A stretch of 64,000 nucleotides of DNA from Prosthecobacter debontii. Its GTDB lineage: Bacteria; Verrucomicrobiota; Verrucomicrobiia; Verrucomicrobiales; Verrucomicrobiaceae. The notes beneath the pieces are model-generated. The model saw nothing but the letters and a program-made list of their open reading frames with translations, did no database searches and was not told where the DNA came from. Within the stretch, counting starts at the first letter, position 1. Each line of letters begins with the position of its first letter. Below are positions 1 to 8,470 of the stretch, piece after piece. The translations under genes were made by a program, and so were the position numbers. The DNA is taken from contig CAMAQH010000012.1 in the NCBI GenBank assembly GCA_945860295.1, positions 55,413 to 119,412 on the forward strand. Direction: 5' to 3'.

Positions 1-1
1 A

Positions 2-196
2 GGCTGGCTCATGCTCGGGCAGTATCTTAACAGCGAACGAAAACATGGTGTAGCCATGCTCACCTGCCTTGCGGGTGCGTTAGCCATCGTCATGGTTTTT
101 TCACATACTACTCTGGGCAGGAAGCGCCACCTTAGCCCCCTAATCATGCGGAACTGGATGTTTATGAAGGATGTCGCCGACATGCCCGGACGCTGA
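2..196 (+). CDS. C-terminal end of an unidentified membrane protein (partial)
   Basis: The frame is open from the left edge of the window and ends at a TGA at 194-196, so only the last 64 codons are visible. One stretch, roughly VAMLTCLAGALAIVMVF, is hydrophobic enough for a membrane helix and is followed by a basic, methionine-rich tail, which suggests the end of a polytopic membrane protein. It converges with the next gene with only two bases between stop codons. I do not recognise the family. The codons could also be chance, since no conserved motif is visible. Confidence 0.35.
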   Translation, partial: GWLMLGQYLNSERKHGVAMLTCLAGALAIVMVFSHTTLGRKRHLSPLIMRNWMFMKDVADMPGR

Positions 197-198
197 TT

Positions 199-1314
199 TC
201 ATTCAGCCACCGGCTCCGCCACCACATGCGCTTTGGGCACCGATCGCAGAGCTGTACCCACGATCAGAGACGACACACCAGGCCGCCATTGATAGCCCAC
301 GCCAAAGGGCAAATCTCCCGTCGGTGCAGTCTTGAAAGACGCACGCAGGTCCGGTTGATCGTGCTTTGCAAACAAAGGGATCGGCCCCGCATAGTTGCCG
401 TAGAGCCCCATCATCCACGACTCGGATTTGAAAAAACGATACGGGATGCCGCTATCATCCTGAATGACGTTTCGAGTGCCGTTCAGCAGAAAGTCACGTG
501 CTGTGCTGAACTCATCCATATGCATCAGATAGGAGGCCGCTTTCACTAGCGCATTTCCCTGCCCTTGCTTTTGGCAGAATGCCATGAAACCAGGATTATC
601 TTTGATTCCCCAGTTCGAAAGATCCGTCGTGAAATAATACAGCGTCTGCACCTGCCCCGCGTTGCCGACAAAGCTGATCTTCACTCCCGGCGTTCGCGAT
701 TTATCCAGTGTAAGATCACCCGCATCACTCAGCTTCACCAACTCCACATTCGTGATCTGGCAACCCATGCGTGCCAGAAACACTTGCAGCACCGGCAGCG
801 TCCCACTCAACTGAGTCTGACTCAGATCACCCTTCATGTCAGCCGTGATGAAAAAGCTGTAACTCAAAATCGCATTCAAAGCCTTGCGCAGATTTTGTAG
901 CGCCGCCGCCCGTGAGCCGGCACTCAGTGCCGTGACATCAGGCACCACGCCCACCGGCTCTCGCCCACAGAGCACATACGTTTTCGCGTCTGGAATCAGC
1001 GCATGAGCATAGAGAAAATCGGGACCACTAAAGAAGTAAAACAGAGGACTCGGGTCCGCATAGATAAAGCTCAGCGCGCTTGGCATCCAGACGCGGATCG
1101 GTGCGAGCTGCCGCTCCTCCAGATCACCCCAAGCCCGCTGAAATTGCACCGAATGCTCCTGCCAGGCTGACTCTCTTGCCAGAGGCTCCAGCAGAGTCCC
1201 ATCCACATTAAGCCCCGCAAGAAAGCGCGCCTGATCATCTGGCGATGGCGCAGCGGCAGCCAGCACTTGCAGACAGAGCAAACTCAGAAACAGGCAAACA
1301 GAAGAGAGCTTCAT
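199..1314 (-). CDS. Secreted protein of unknown function
   Basis: A 371-residue protein beginning with a typical signal peptide (MKLSSVCLFLSLLCLQVLA, then AAAP as a likely signal peptidase I site), so it is probably exported. The mature part has no repeat, membrane helix or catalytic motif that I recognise. Aromatic-rich stretches such as PLFYFFSGPDF and LYYFTTDLSNWG suggest a compact globular fold. The ATG at 1312-1314 is well placed for the signal peptide. The neighbouring zinc-ribbon gene is divergent, with about 135 bp between the two starts that must hold both promoters. The protein-coding nature is well supported by length and composition; the function is unknown. Confidence 0.8.
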   Translation of the reverse strand: MKLSSVCLFLSLLCLQVLAAAAPSPDDQARFLAGLNVDGTLLEPLARESAWQEHSVQFQRAWGDLEERQLAPIRVWMPSALSFIYADPSPLFYFFSGPDFLYAHALIPDAKTYVLCGREPVGVVPDVTALSAGSRAAALQNLRKALNAILSYSFFITADMKGDLSQTQLSGTLPVLQVFLARMGCQITNVELVKLSDAGDLTLDKSRTPGVKISFVGNAGQVQTLYYFTTDLSNWGIKDNPGFMAFCQKQGQGNALVKAASYLMHMDEFSTARDFLLNGTRNVIQDDSGIPYRFFKSESWMMGLYGNYAGPIPLFAKHDQPDLRASFKTAPTGDLPFGVGYQWRPGVSSLIVGTALRSVPKAHVVAEPVAE

Positions 1315-1449
1315 AATGTGAGACCAGAACTACCGGTAAACACCGCACGCTTCAATCAAGATTCCATAGAGCTTCACCCGCAGACTACACTTTGGCTGTC
1401 AATCCACTCGCACTGCGCGGCGGGTATGGCATCTTTCCCAACTTCAATC

Positions 1450-2883
1450 ATGTATCAAAGTGTGCTGAGCCTGCGCTGTCCTTCATGCGGACGCCCCTTC
1501 CTTTCGCTACCCCAGCAGCAGGGGGCACTCGTCACCTGCCCACATTGCGCTCAAAGTTCAGCACTCGCTTCATTCACCATTGCAGGCTCAGGCCCCACAG
1601 CAGCAGGACTACCAATGCGGCGGCGCATCATCCAGCGGACAGATCCTACGCAGCCTTTTTCGCCACCTCACCAGGCCATGCAAGCACCCCAAATGCGTGA
1701 CTCACCCTCCTGGCCCGCAGCCCCCGAGCAGCCGCCCCTGTTTGCACCTCCCACCACGACCGCTTACCCACCAGCGCCGTCTTCCGACAACTTATGGGGT
1801 AGCGGAATCACCCCACATCCAGCGCCAGCCTCATTACCCTTTGGACTCGCTCATCAAGGCCCTGCAAATATGGCCCCGCCGCAGGCAGAATTTTCACCCA
1901 TGTTCAGACTCGCTACCGCACTGAGTTCCGCCGCGGGCACAGTGCCGATTATCCTGCCAGCGCACTCCGAATTCATCGGCGAACCTCTGACCGAATGGCG
2001 ACCACCGGCAAAAAAAAGCACGCTGTTACCCGCCATCATCTTCCTTGGCCTCATCATCGGAGCCTGCCTCTGGGTGCTCAGAGATGATCTCTTCCCACCA
2101 CTCATCGCCGAGATCCCTGCACCCATTGCCGCAGCCCCTACAATGGCTAGGCCAGCACCCATCATCACCCCCAAAACACCCGACAAGCCAGTGCCTGAAA
2201 TCCGCCGTGCAGAGTTGCCTCTCATGCCGAGCGTCAATCTCGTCGCAGCAGGAGAGGCCGCACTGCCATTGTTCCAGGCTCTGCTCGATGCCAAAACACC
2301 CGCAGAGCGGTCAGCGCTCATCGCCCAGCCGGAGGATTATGCAGCTGATCTGGAGGGTTTCTTTGCCATCACAAAGCCAAAGCTCATCTCGCTCAAACCT
2401 TCAAGCGTCACGCCCCATCTCCTGCCTGGGCAGCAGGCCGTGCCACTCTTTCAAATCAAAACAGAAAGCAACCCCAGCGGTGCTCTGCTCCGACTCGTGC
2501 CCACAGCTAACGACAGCCTCTTGCTTGATTGGCCCCTGTTCGCCGAGACCCATCAGCAGAAGCTCGCACAATTTTTCAAAACCAAGCCCACCGAGCCAGC
2601 CTGGTTCCACGTCGGCCTGCTCCGCAGTCACGGAATGGAACTGCCAGAAAATCAGCGCAGCATTCAGTTCGCCGTCACCCTCCAGGGCTCCGCAGATAAC
2701 TCCGTCACCTACATGGCCGTCACTCAAAAAAACACCCCGCTGGGCCGCTTCCTAGATCGTGAAACCGAATGGAGCACTGTCTATATCGCCCGACTGCTTC
2801 TCCAACATCGCAAGCTTGAAGGCGGCATGCCCGCAGTCGTCATTCTCGACTGTGAGGGCGCTGCCATCAGCAGCGTCCGCTAA
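1450..2883 (+). CDS. Zinc-ribbon, single-pass membrane protein of unknown function
   Basis: From the ATG at 1450 the product has 477 residues. An N-terminal zinc ribbon is formed by CPSC (C10, C13) and CPHC (C30, C33). It is followed by about 150 residues rich in proline and alanine, one membrane helix near residues 191-212 (LLPAIIFLGLIIGACLWVL), a further proline-rich linker, and a C-terminal globular domain of about 200 residues that would lie outside the cytoplasm. This plan, a cytoplasmic zinc ribbon tethered to a periplasmic domain, recurs in planctomycete and verrucomicrobial proteins of unknown role. An in-frame ATG at 1426 is an alternative start. It converges with the epimerase gene, with a single base between the two coding regions. 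Confidence 0.7.
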   Translation: MYQSVLSLRCPSCGRPFLSLPQQQGALVTCPHCAQSSALASFTIAGSGPTAAGLPMRRRIIQRTDPTQPFSPPHQAMQAPQMRDSPSWPAAPEQPPLFAPPTTTAYPPAPSSDNLWGSGITPHPAPASLPFGLAHQGPANMAPPQAEFSPMFRLATALSSAAGTVPIILPAHSEFIGEPLTEWRPPAKKSTLLPAIIFLGLIIGACLWVLRDDLFPPLIAEIPAPIAAAPTMARPAPIITPKTPDKPVPEIRRAELPLMPSVNLVAAGEAALPLFQALLDAKTPAERSALIAQPEDYAADLEGFFAITKPKLISLKPSSVTPHLLPGQQAVPLFQIKTESNPSGALLRLVPTANDSLLLDWPLFAETHQQKLAQFFKTKPTEPAWFHVGLLRSHGMELPENQRSIQFAVTLQGSADNSVTYMAVTQKNTPLGRFLDRETEWSTVYIARLLLQHRKLEGGMPAVVILDCEGAAISSVR

Positions 2884-2884
2884 T

Positions 2885-3883
2885 TCATCGTGGCACCGCG
2901 CCGATGCCTGAACGCTCGGGCATGATCACACAGCCATCAGCATCGAACGTTAGGCCCGTGTAGTCATCATCTGCCAGATACAGATGCCCATCCAGGTCCA
3001 CCCAGTCAGCCCAGGGTGCCAGATGCGCCGCCGCTGTGACACCGATACTGCTCTCGATCATGCAGCCCAAAATCACACCGAGTCCATGACTCCGCGCCGC
3101 CTCGATCATCTTAATCGCGCCAGCAAATGAGCCGCACTTCAGCAGCTTCACATTCACCCCTTCGACCAGTCCCTTGAGCAAAGCCACGTCCTCATGCGTC
3201 TGCGCACTCTCGTCTGCAAACAGCGGCGTCACTTCAGCAGGCAGGGCCGCACGCAGCTCCCGCCACGCCTCTAAACCACCCGCGTGATGGATCGGCTGCT
3301 CGATCAGCGCCATCCCATATTTACCCAACCTCGGGATCATCTCCGCAGCCTCCGCCACTGACCAGCCACCATTCACATCGGCTAAAAGCTTTGCCTCAAG
3401 TGCCACTCGCCGCGCAGTCGCCACGATCTGTTCATCATACTCAACATCACCACAGCCGAGCTTTAATTTGAGCACCCGAAACTGCCGTGCCGTCTCAGCC
3501 ACCGACTCCGCAAACGCCTGCAAATCTGTGGGAATACTGAACGAGCGGCACGCCGAAACAAGCCCCGAGTGCCGAGATAATTCATACGGCACTTGCGCCG
3601 ACAAAGGCACACCTGCACGGCAACATTCACGATCCAAATTCAGCAGATTCAAAGCCAGTTCACCGGCCCTAGGTGCGCCCGCTGGCAGCGCTGCCGCGAC
3701 ATCCTTCACGCCGCGCAACCAGGCCACCGTGGCCTCCACATCCTCACCATAGTAAGGCACGAACGGAGCCTCCCCCACCGCACCATCGTCATGCACGCGC
3801 ACTACCTGCCGAGTGGACGATACCCCATGCGCGATCCGAAACGGCATCGTCAGATGCAGCGTCTTGAGTTGAATTTCAGGCAT
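2885..3883 (-). CDS. Dipeptide epimerase (enolase superfamily)
   Basis: A 332-residue enolase-superfamily protein of the muconate lactonizing/L-Ala-D/L-Glu epimerase subgroup. These enzymes racemise the second residue of dipeptides, often during murein peptide recycling. Visible landmarks are the N-terminal capping domain, the KxK base motif (K139, K141 in VLKLKLGCG), the three metal ligands in DVNGGW, IEQP and ADES, and the second catalytic lysine in VKLLKCG. The start is set at MPEIQLKTLHL. It is the last gene of a tight minus-strand set, 13 bp behind the MFS gene, which suggests import and processing of a peptide or related acid. Substrate specificity cannot be read from the sequence. Confidence 0.85.
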   Translation of the reverse strand: MPEIQLKTLHLTMPFRIAHGVSSTRQVVRVHDDGAVGEAPFVPYYGEDVEATVAWLRGVKDVAAALPAGAPRAGELALNLLNLDRECCRAGVPLSAQVPYELSRHSGLVSACRSFSIPTDLQAFAESVAETARQFRVLKLKLGCGDVEYDEQIVATARRVALEAKLLADVNGGWSVAEAAEMIPRLGKYGMALIEQPIHHAGGLEAWRELRAALPAEVTPLFADESAQTHEDVALLKGLVEGVNVKLLKCGSFAGAIKMIEAARSHGLGVILGCMIESSIGVTAAAHLAPWADWVDLDGHLYLADDDYTGLTFDADGCVIMPERSGIGAVPR

Positions 3884-3896
3884 GACGAAAATAGAA

Positions 3897-5171
3897 TTAG
3901 TTCGGCATCTCTTGGTCCTTCGTCTCCGGGAGAAAGGCAATGAAGACGATGCCAAGCAAAAACATCAGACTGAGACAACTGATAGCGACGCGCAGATCAA
4001 AGGCGGACTTCATCCATGCAGAGAGCCAAATCAGCACCGGAGCAGCAAGAAGACGGCCCGTGTTGAAACAGAAGCCCGCGCCCGTGGCACGCAGATGAGT
4101 GGGAAAGAGCGCCGGGAAATACGCGGCGTACCCCGCATGGATACCCTGCGCAAAAAATCCAAACACAGGCAGCAGCACCAGCAGAAGAGTATAGCTCCCA
4201 AAGAATGAAGGTAGCCAGCACACCAGCGGCGTGATCAGCAATGCAGCGATGTGCATGATGACGAATGTACGCTTGCAACCCCAGCGAGCGCTCAGCGGCC
4301 CAAAGGCCAGCATCCCAGCCCCGGCTCCTGCCGTCTGGATGAAGCCAAACGCGATCTTCGATTTACTGGCCCAGTCAGGATCACCGAGACGCTTGAGCAG
4401 ATCAGCAGCCAGGTCTTGCCCTGCGACTACGACGCCCCAGAAAGTGGCGAGACCGACCATCGCCAGCAGCGCGCCAAAGATCGCACGGGTTCGCCACATC
4501 GTCGTACCAAGCAGCTCGGAGAAACTGCCCATGCGCTCAGGCTTGCTCAGCTTGGCTTCTTTCCAAGCTTCGGGTTCCTTGATGCTGAGCCGCACCCAAA
4601 GCACAAGCAGCGCCGGGATGACGCCAAGCAGATACGCCGTGCGCCATTGCGTGCCGACGAATAATCCGGCAGCAGCAGCGAGCCATAATCCCGCCACACT
4701 AGTCGCGTGAAAGATGCCGCCTGCGCGCTCGCGAGCGTGCTTCGGAAACACTTCAGCGACAAGCGCTGCCCCAACTGCCCACTCACCACCCACACCCATC
4801 GCGACCAGGAAACGCAGCGCACCCACCTGCCAGATTTCATCAGCAAAAGCCGTTAGGCCGGAGAAGACGGAGTAGAACAAAATCGTCAGCGCCATGATTG
4901 GATTGCGCCCCCATTTGTCAGCGAAAGAACTGAACAACCAACCGCCAAGAGTCCCGCCAATGAGGAATATGCCAAGGAAGCGCTCGCCCCAAATTTTCAC
5001 CAATGGATCATTCGCCTGCACATGCAGCAGATCGGGCAGCATGTCCGCGCGCGTGATGTTGTAGAGCTGGCCTTCAAAAGCATCGAAGACCCAGCCCAGA
5101 GAAGCGACGGCGAGCACTAGCCACTGATAGCGCGTGACGCCGTGATACCATTTTGCGGGTGCGTTGCTCAT
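3897..5171 (-). CDS. MFS transporter, sialate/aromatic acid-type symporter
   Basis: A 424-residue major facilitator protein with about 12 hydrophobic segments. The loop between helices 2 and 3 carries the family signature in DKWGRNP, and helix 4 has the conserved GGEWAVGAALVAE. This resembles the sialate:H+ / aromatic acid:H+ symporter branch, so a proton-driven uptake role for an organic acid or sugar acid is likely. The gene lies 13 bp after the Gfo/Idh gene and 13 bp before the epimerase, so the three are almost certainly co-transcribed. The substrate is unknown; the partners suggest a modified sugar or a peptide-derived acid. Confidence 0.85.
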   Translation of the reverse strand: MSNAPAKWYHGVTRYQWLVLAVASLGWVFDAFEGQLYNITRADMLPDLLHVQANDPLVKIWGERFLGIFLIGGTLGGWLFSSFADKWGRNPIMALTILFYSVFSGLTAFADEIWQVGALRFLVAMGVGGEWAVGAALVAEVFPKHARERAGGIFHATSVAGLWLAAAAGLFVGTQWRTAYLLGVIPALLVLWVRLSIKEPEAWKEAKLSKPERMGSFSELLGTTMWRTRAIFGALLAMVGLATFWGVVVAGQDLAADLLKRLGDPDWASKSKIAFGFIQTAGAGAGMLAFGPLSARWGCKRTFVIMHIAALLITPLVCWLPSFFGSYTLLLVLLPVFGFFAQGIHAGYAAYFPALFPTHLRATGAGFCFNTGRLLAAPVLIWLSAWMKSAFDLRVAISCLSLMFLLGIVFIAFLPETKDQEMPN

Positions 5172-5184
5172 TTTTGTGTCGTTG

Positions 5185-6240
5185 TTAAAACTTCAGCATG
5201 TGGGCCACAGGCAGTGGCTTCTGTTGGCGGATGGACTCTTCAGCCACCAGGCATAGCCCGGCGGACCAAAGTCCATCAAGGCCTGTGGCAAGCCGATGAC
5301 TCTCACCACGCACCATGCGAATGCATTGGGCGATCTCCTCGCGCAGCTCGAAGACCTCGCCGCTGTGCTTGTCGAGCTTCACCGTTTCGAGATGCTCGCC
5401 GTCGAAGACTTTGAGGAAGTATTCCGGCTCAAGCGTGCGATCCAGCGCACCGCTCCACGCGGCCCAGAGAGCGCCTTTGGTGCCGCTGACCTTCACCGTT
5501 TGATGATGCTCAAAGGCGGCGAGCGTTTGCGACACGACGGCGTAGCTGCCATTCGCGTATTTGAACATGGCACTAAAATTATCGAAGAGCTGCGGGCGTG
5601 CCGGATCACGCGAGTTCCCATAAGCATAGAGCTCCACCGGATCACCACTGCTTTCGAGATACCAGCGTGCGAGATCGAAGAAGTGGATCGGCTCCTCCAG
5701 CACCCAACTGCCGACGCGGCTCTGGTCGTAACGCCAGCCGCTGGCACCGAGGCGGTAGGGTTTTCGCGAAAGCTCGACGAGCACGTACTGCGGATCACCG
5801 ATGGTGCCCGCATCGATGATCTCCTTGATGCGGCCCCACTGGCTGGAAAGGCGCAGCTCATGCCCCACGGCGAGATGCACACCATGCTCGCGTGCTCCGG
5901 CTACGATGGCTTTGCAATCATCGAGCGCGATCGCCATCGGCTTCTCCAGCAGCACATGTTTACCCTTCGCCATCGCGGCGAGAGCGATCTCACGATGCGT
6001 GTGGCTCGGTGTTGCGATGTCGATGATGTCAAACTCGACCTGCGCGATCATCTCCAGGCTATCGGCAAAGATCTGCGCGTCAGGGTACAGCTTCCGCGCC
6101 TCCTCCCGCGAAGCCTCCGAAGGTACCGTGATGGCAACCAGCCGCGCCTCGGGATTCCCCGCGATGGATTGAGCATGAAATTTGCCCCAGGCACCGAAAC
6201 CGGCGAGGGCGAAGCGAACGGGAGTATTTTCAGATGGCAT
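5185..6240 (-). CDS. Gfo/Idh/MocA family oxidoreductase
   Basis: A 351-residue NAD(P)-dependent oxidoreductase. The N-terminal Rossmann fold starts at VRFALAGFGAWGKFHAQ, where the usual GxGxxG is altered to GFGAWG. The family EKP motif appears in LLEKPMAIALDD, and the catalytic-type His occurs in HFFDLARWY. Members oxidise or reduce sugars, inositols and their derivatives. ATG at 6240 is preferred; an in-frame ATG two codons upstream (6246) is also possible. It is the first gene of a unit with an MFS transporter and a dipeptide epimerase, and begins 48 bp downstream of hsdM, so it may have its own promoter. Confidence 0.85.
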   Translation of the reverse strand: MPSENTPVRFALAGFGAWGKFHAQSIAGNPEARLVAITVPSEASREEARKLYPDAQIFADSLEMIAQVEFDIIDIATPSHTHREIALAAMAKGKHVLLEKPMAIALDDCKAIVAGAREHGVHLAVGHELRLSSQWGRIKEIIDAGTIGDPQYVLVELSRKPYRLGASGWRYDQSRVGSWVLEEPIHFFDLARWYLESSGDPVELYAYGNSRDPARPQLFDNFSAMFKYANGSYAVVSQTLAAFEHHQTVKVSGTKGALWAAWSGALDRTLEPEYFLKVFDGEHLETVKLDKHSGEVFELREEIAQCIRMVRGESHRLATGLDGLWSAGLCLVAEESIRQQKPLPVAHMLKF

Positions 6241-6288
6241 GAGCATTTCTGAACGAACACGCGATCCACCATCTTCCCGACCTAGCAA

Positions 6289-7770
6289 CTAGTTACAACC
6301 CAGCGCCGCCAGCACATTGCGGAAATTCGCTAATCCAGCCTCGATGTTCTCCACGATCTCCTCGCCGAGGTCTTTTGGGTCGGGGAGGTTGTCGAGGTCG
6401 GCGAGGCTTTTGTCTTTGAGCCAGAAGGTGTCTAGGCTCGTCTTGTCGCGGGCCAGGATCTCGGCGTGGGTGAATTTACGCCAGCGGCATTCGGGGTTCG
6501 TCTCGGGGTGCCAGGTTTCTTGGCGCTGGTGACGGTCGGCGGGGTGGTAGCAGGTGATGAAGTCGGCGAGGTCTTCGGCACGCATCGGCTTCCGCTTCAG
6601 GGTGTGGTGGATGTTGGTGCGGTAGTCGTAATACCAGACTTCCTTGGTCCACGCCGTCTTGGCCGCCGGTTTGTTGTCAAAGAAGAGCACGTTCGCCTTC
6701 ACGCCGTTGGCGTAAAAGATGCCGGTGGGCAGGCGCAGGATGGTGTGCAGATCGGTGTTCTCCAGCAGCTTCTTGCGGACGGTTTCACCCACGCCGCCTT
6801 CAAAGAGCACGTTGTCTGGCAGCACCACGGCTGCTTGGCCTGTCGTCTTGAGCATCGTGCGGATGTGCTGGAGGAAGTTGAGCTGCTTGTTACTGCTCGT
6901 GGCCCAGAAGTCCTGCCGGTTATAAACGAGGTCGTCCTTCTCTTCCTCGCCTTCGTCGTTGGTGAAGGTCATGCTGCTCTTCTTGCCGAAGGGCGGGTTC
7001 GCCAGCACGTAGTCGTAGCGCTTGCCATTATCGGCGACCAGCGCGTCCGTCGATGACACGCAGCTCTCGCCGTCGATCTCACCGATGTTGTGCAGCAGCA
7101 GGTTCATCAAACAGAGGCGCCGAGTGTTGGCGACGATCTCATGGCCGTAGAAGGTTTCCTTCTTCAGGAAAGTCTTCTGCGCCTTGTTCAGCGTCGGCAG
7201 CCTGGTCAGGTAATCATAGGCCGCGAGGAAGAAACCGCCCGTGCCGCAGGCCGGATCGGCGATGGTCTTTTCCGGCAGAGGGCGCAGGCATTCGACCATC
7301 ACTTGGATCAACGAACGCGGGGTGAAGTATTGCCCAGCTCCGCTCTTGGTATCTTCGGCATTCTTTTCCAGCAGGCCTTCGTAGATGTCGCCCTTCACAT
7401 CGGCTCCCATCGTCACCCATTCGGTTTGATCGACCATTTCGACCACGCGGGCCAGCTTGGCCGGGTCCTGGATCTTGTTTTGGCTCTTGGTGAAGACTTG
7501 GCCCAGGATGTTGGAATGGTTGGCCAGCACCCGCAGGGTGGTGACGTAGTGGACCTCCAGTTCTGCGCCTTTGAGCTTCTTCAGCGTGGGCCACGAGTAT
7601 TCAGCAGGCACACCAATCGTCCGATTGTGCGGCGGGCGACTGTATTCGTCTGCCATTTTCAGGAAGATCAGGTAGGTCAGTTGTTCGAGGTAGTCGCCAT
7701 AGCCCACGCCGTCGTCACGGAGCGTGGTGCAAAAGCCCCAGACTTTGGAAATGATGGAATCAGTGGACAT
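6289..7770 (-). CDS. hsdM: Type I restriction-modification DNA methyltransferase subunit
   Basis: A 493-residue HsdM. The N-terminal helical domain (MSTDSIISKVWGFCTTLRDD) is followed by the N6-adenine methylase domain with SAM-binding motif I (DPACGTGGFF) and catalytic motif IV (NPPFG). HsdM forms M2S with HsdS for methylation and R2M2S for restriction. Unusually it is the last gene of the operon, separated from fic and hsdS by a RAYT gene and a 200-bp repeat cluster that could fold in the transcript. The gap of 236 bp from the RAYT stop to its start may therefore contain an additional promoter. Length is normal and the frame is intact. Confidence 0.95.
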   Translation of the reverse strand: MSTDSIISKVWGFCTTLRDDGVGYGDYLEQLTYLIFLKMADEYSRPPHNRTIGVPAEYSWPTLKKLKGAELEVHYVTTLRVLANHSNILGQVFTKSQNKIQDPAKLARVVEMVDQTEWVTMGADVKGDIYEGLLEKNAEDTKSGAGQYFTPRSLIQVMVECLRPLPEKTIADPACGTGGFFLAAYDYLTRLPTLNKAQKTFLKKETFYGHEIVANTRRLCLMNLLLHNIGEIDGESCVSSTDALVADNGKRYDYVLANPPFGKKSSMTFTNDEGEEEKDDLVYNRQDFWATSSNKQLNFLQHIRTMLKTTGQAAVVLPDNVLFEGGVGETVRKKLLENTDLHTILRLPTGIFYANGVKANVLFFDNKPAAKTAWTKEVWYYDYRTNIHHTLKRKPMRAEDLADFITCYHPADRHQRQETWHPETNPECRWRKFTHAEILARDKTSLDTFWLKDKSLADLDNLPDPKDLGEEIVENIEAGLANFRNVLAALGCN

Positions 7771-7794
7771 GGATGGGAGATGCGGTTGGGAGTT

Positions 7795-8008
7795 AGGACG
7801 CCCCTACAGGGCTCTGGGCTTGAGGGGCGATTCGATACCCAGGGCGTTGCCCTGGGCTACGGTAGTTGGCACCGTTGGTGCGGATGAAGAGAGTTGTTCT
7901 GTCAATGCGATCGCAAAGATCGAAGCGCCAACGGCGCGGCCTATCGCAGCCCAGGGCAACGCCCTGGGTTTGCGAAGCAAACAAACCCAAGCCCTGAAGG
8001 GGCGGCCT
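7795..8008. repeat. REP/BIME-like cluster of nested palindromes next to a RAYT gene
   Basis: Two palindromes with eight-base arms, CCCAGGGC around a GTT loop at 7838-7856 and the same arms around AAC at 7950-7968, are exact reverse complements of each other. Inside them lie two smaller palindromes with the same loops: GCACC-GTT-GGTGC at 7869-7881 and GCGCC-AAC-GGCGC at 7925-7937. The outer flanks, about 7795-7821 and 7983-8008, are also inverted copies built from CCCCT...AGGG and CCCT...AGGGG. The whole block is thus a head-to-head pair of REP units. It ends exactly at the stop codon of the RAYT gene, whose enzyme family recognises such repeats. Confidence 0.85.
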
Positions 8009-8459
8009 AATCCCACACATACCGTTCATCGTATTGAATGTTGTGCTTGGCGAGAAACTCCCGGTATTCTTCTTGGAAGGTCTTCACCCGATGATGCTCC
8101 TCCTGGCCGCGAATGTAGTTCGCCACCTTTGGAACGTTGGACTCGCTCACGGAGAATCCGCCGTAGCCAGCCTGCCAGGCAAAGCTGGCCAGATTCGGCC
8201 CCTGCGTTTTGATCCATTTGGAGGACGATTTCTTCACGTCTTCCACTAACTGGGCCAACGTCACCGTGCGGCCCATATTGAAAAGGACATGCACATGGTC
8301 CGCCACCGAGTTGATGAGCACCGCCGGGGAGTTCAAGTTCGCCAGCACCGTCGCCATGTAAGCGTGCAGATCAGGGCGCACCGCATCGGTGAGATAGGGA
8401 AACCGTTCCTTCGTCGAGAAGATCAGATGGACGTAGAGGTTAGCGAGAGATTGGGGCAT
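8007..8459 (-). CDS. REP-associated tyrosine transposase (RAYT, IS200-like Y1 family)
   Basis: A 150-residue Y1/HUH single-strand nuclease. The HUH metal-binding motif is seen as HVH (H55, H57 in ADHVHVLF), and the catalytic tyrosine is Y115 in VANYIRGQEEHH. RAYTs are domesticated relatives of IS200/IS605 transposases that cut and join REP hairpins; they usually occur as single copies without flanking IS ends, as here. It lies between fic (11 bp) and hsdM and reads in the operon direction. The adjoining palindromes at 7795-8008 are its likely substrate. The frame is complete and the active site is intact. Confidence 0.92.
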   Translation of the reverse strand: MPQSLANLYVHLIFSTKERFPYLTDAVRPDLHAYMATVLANLNSPAVLINSVADHVHVLFNMGRTVTLAQLVEDVKKSSSKWIKTQGPNLASFAWQAGYGGFSVSESNVPKVANYIRGQEEHHRVKTFQEEYREFLAKHNIQYDERYVWD

Positions 8460-8470
8460 AAGCGGGCACG

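Noticed and set aside
2045..2755. Plus-strand frame of 236 codons inside the zinc-ribbon gene
   Set aside because: It is a serine- and proline-rich shadow in another frame of the real gene, with no independent start or motif.
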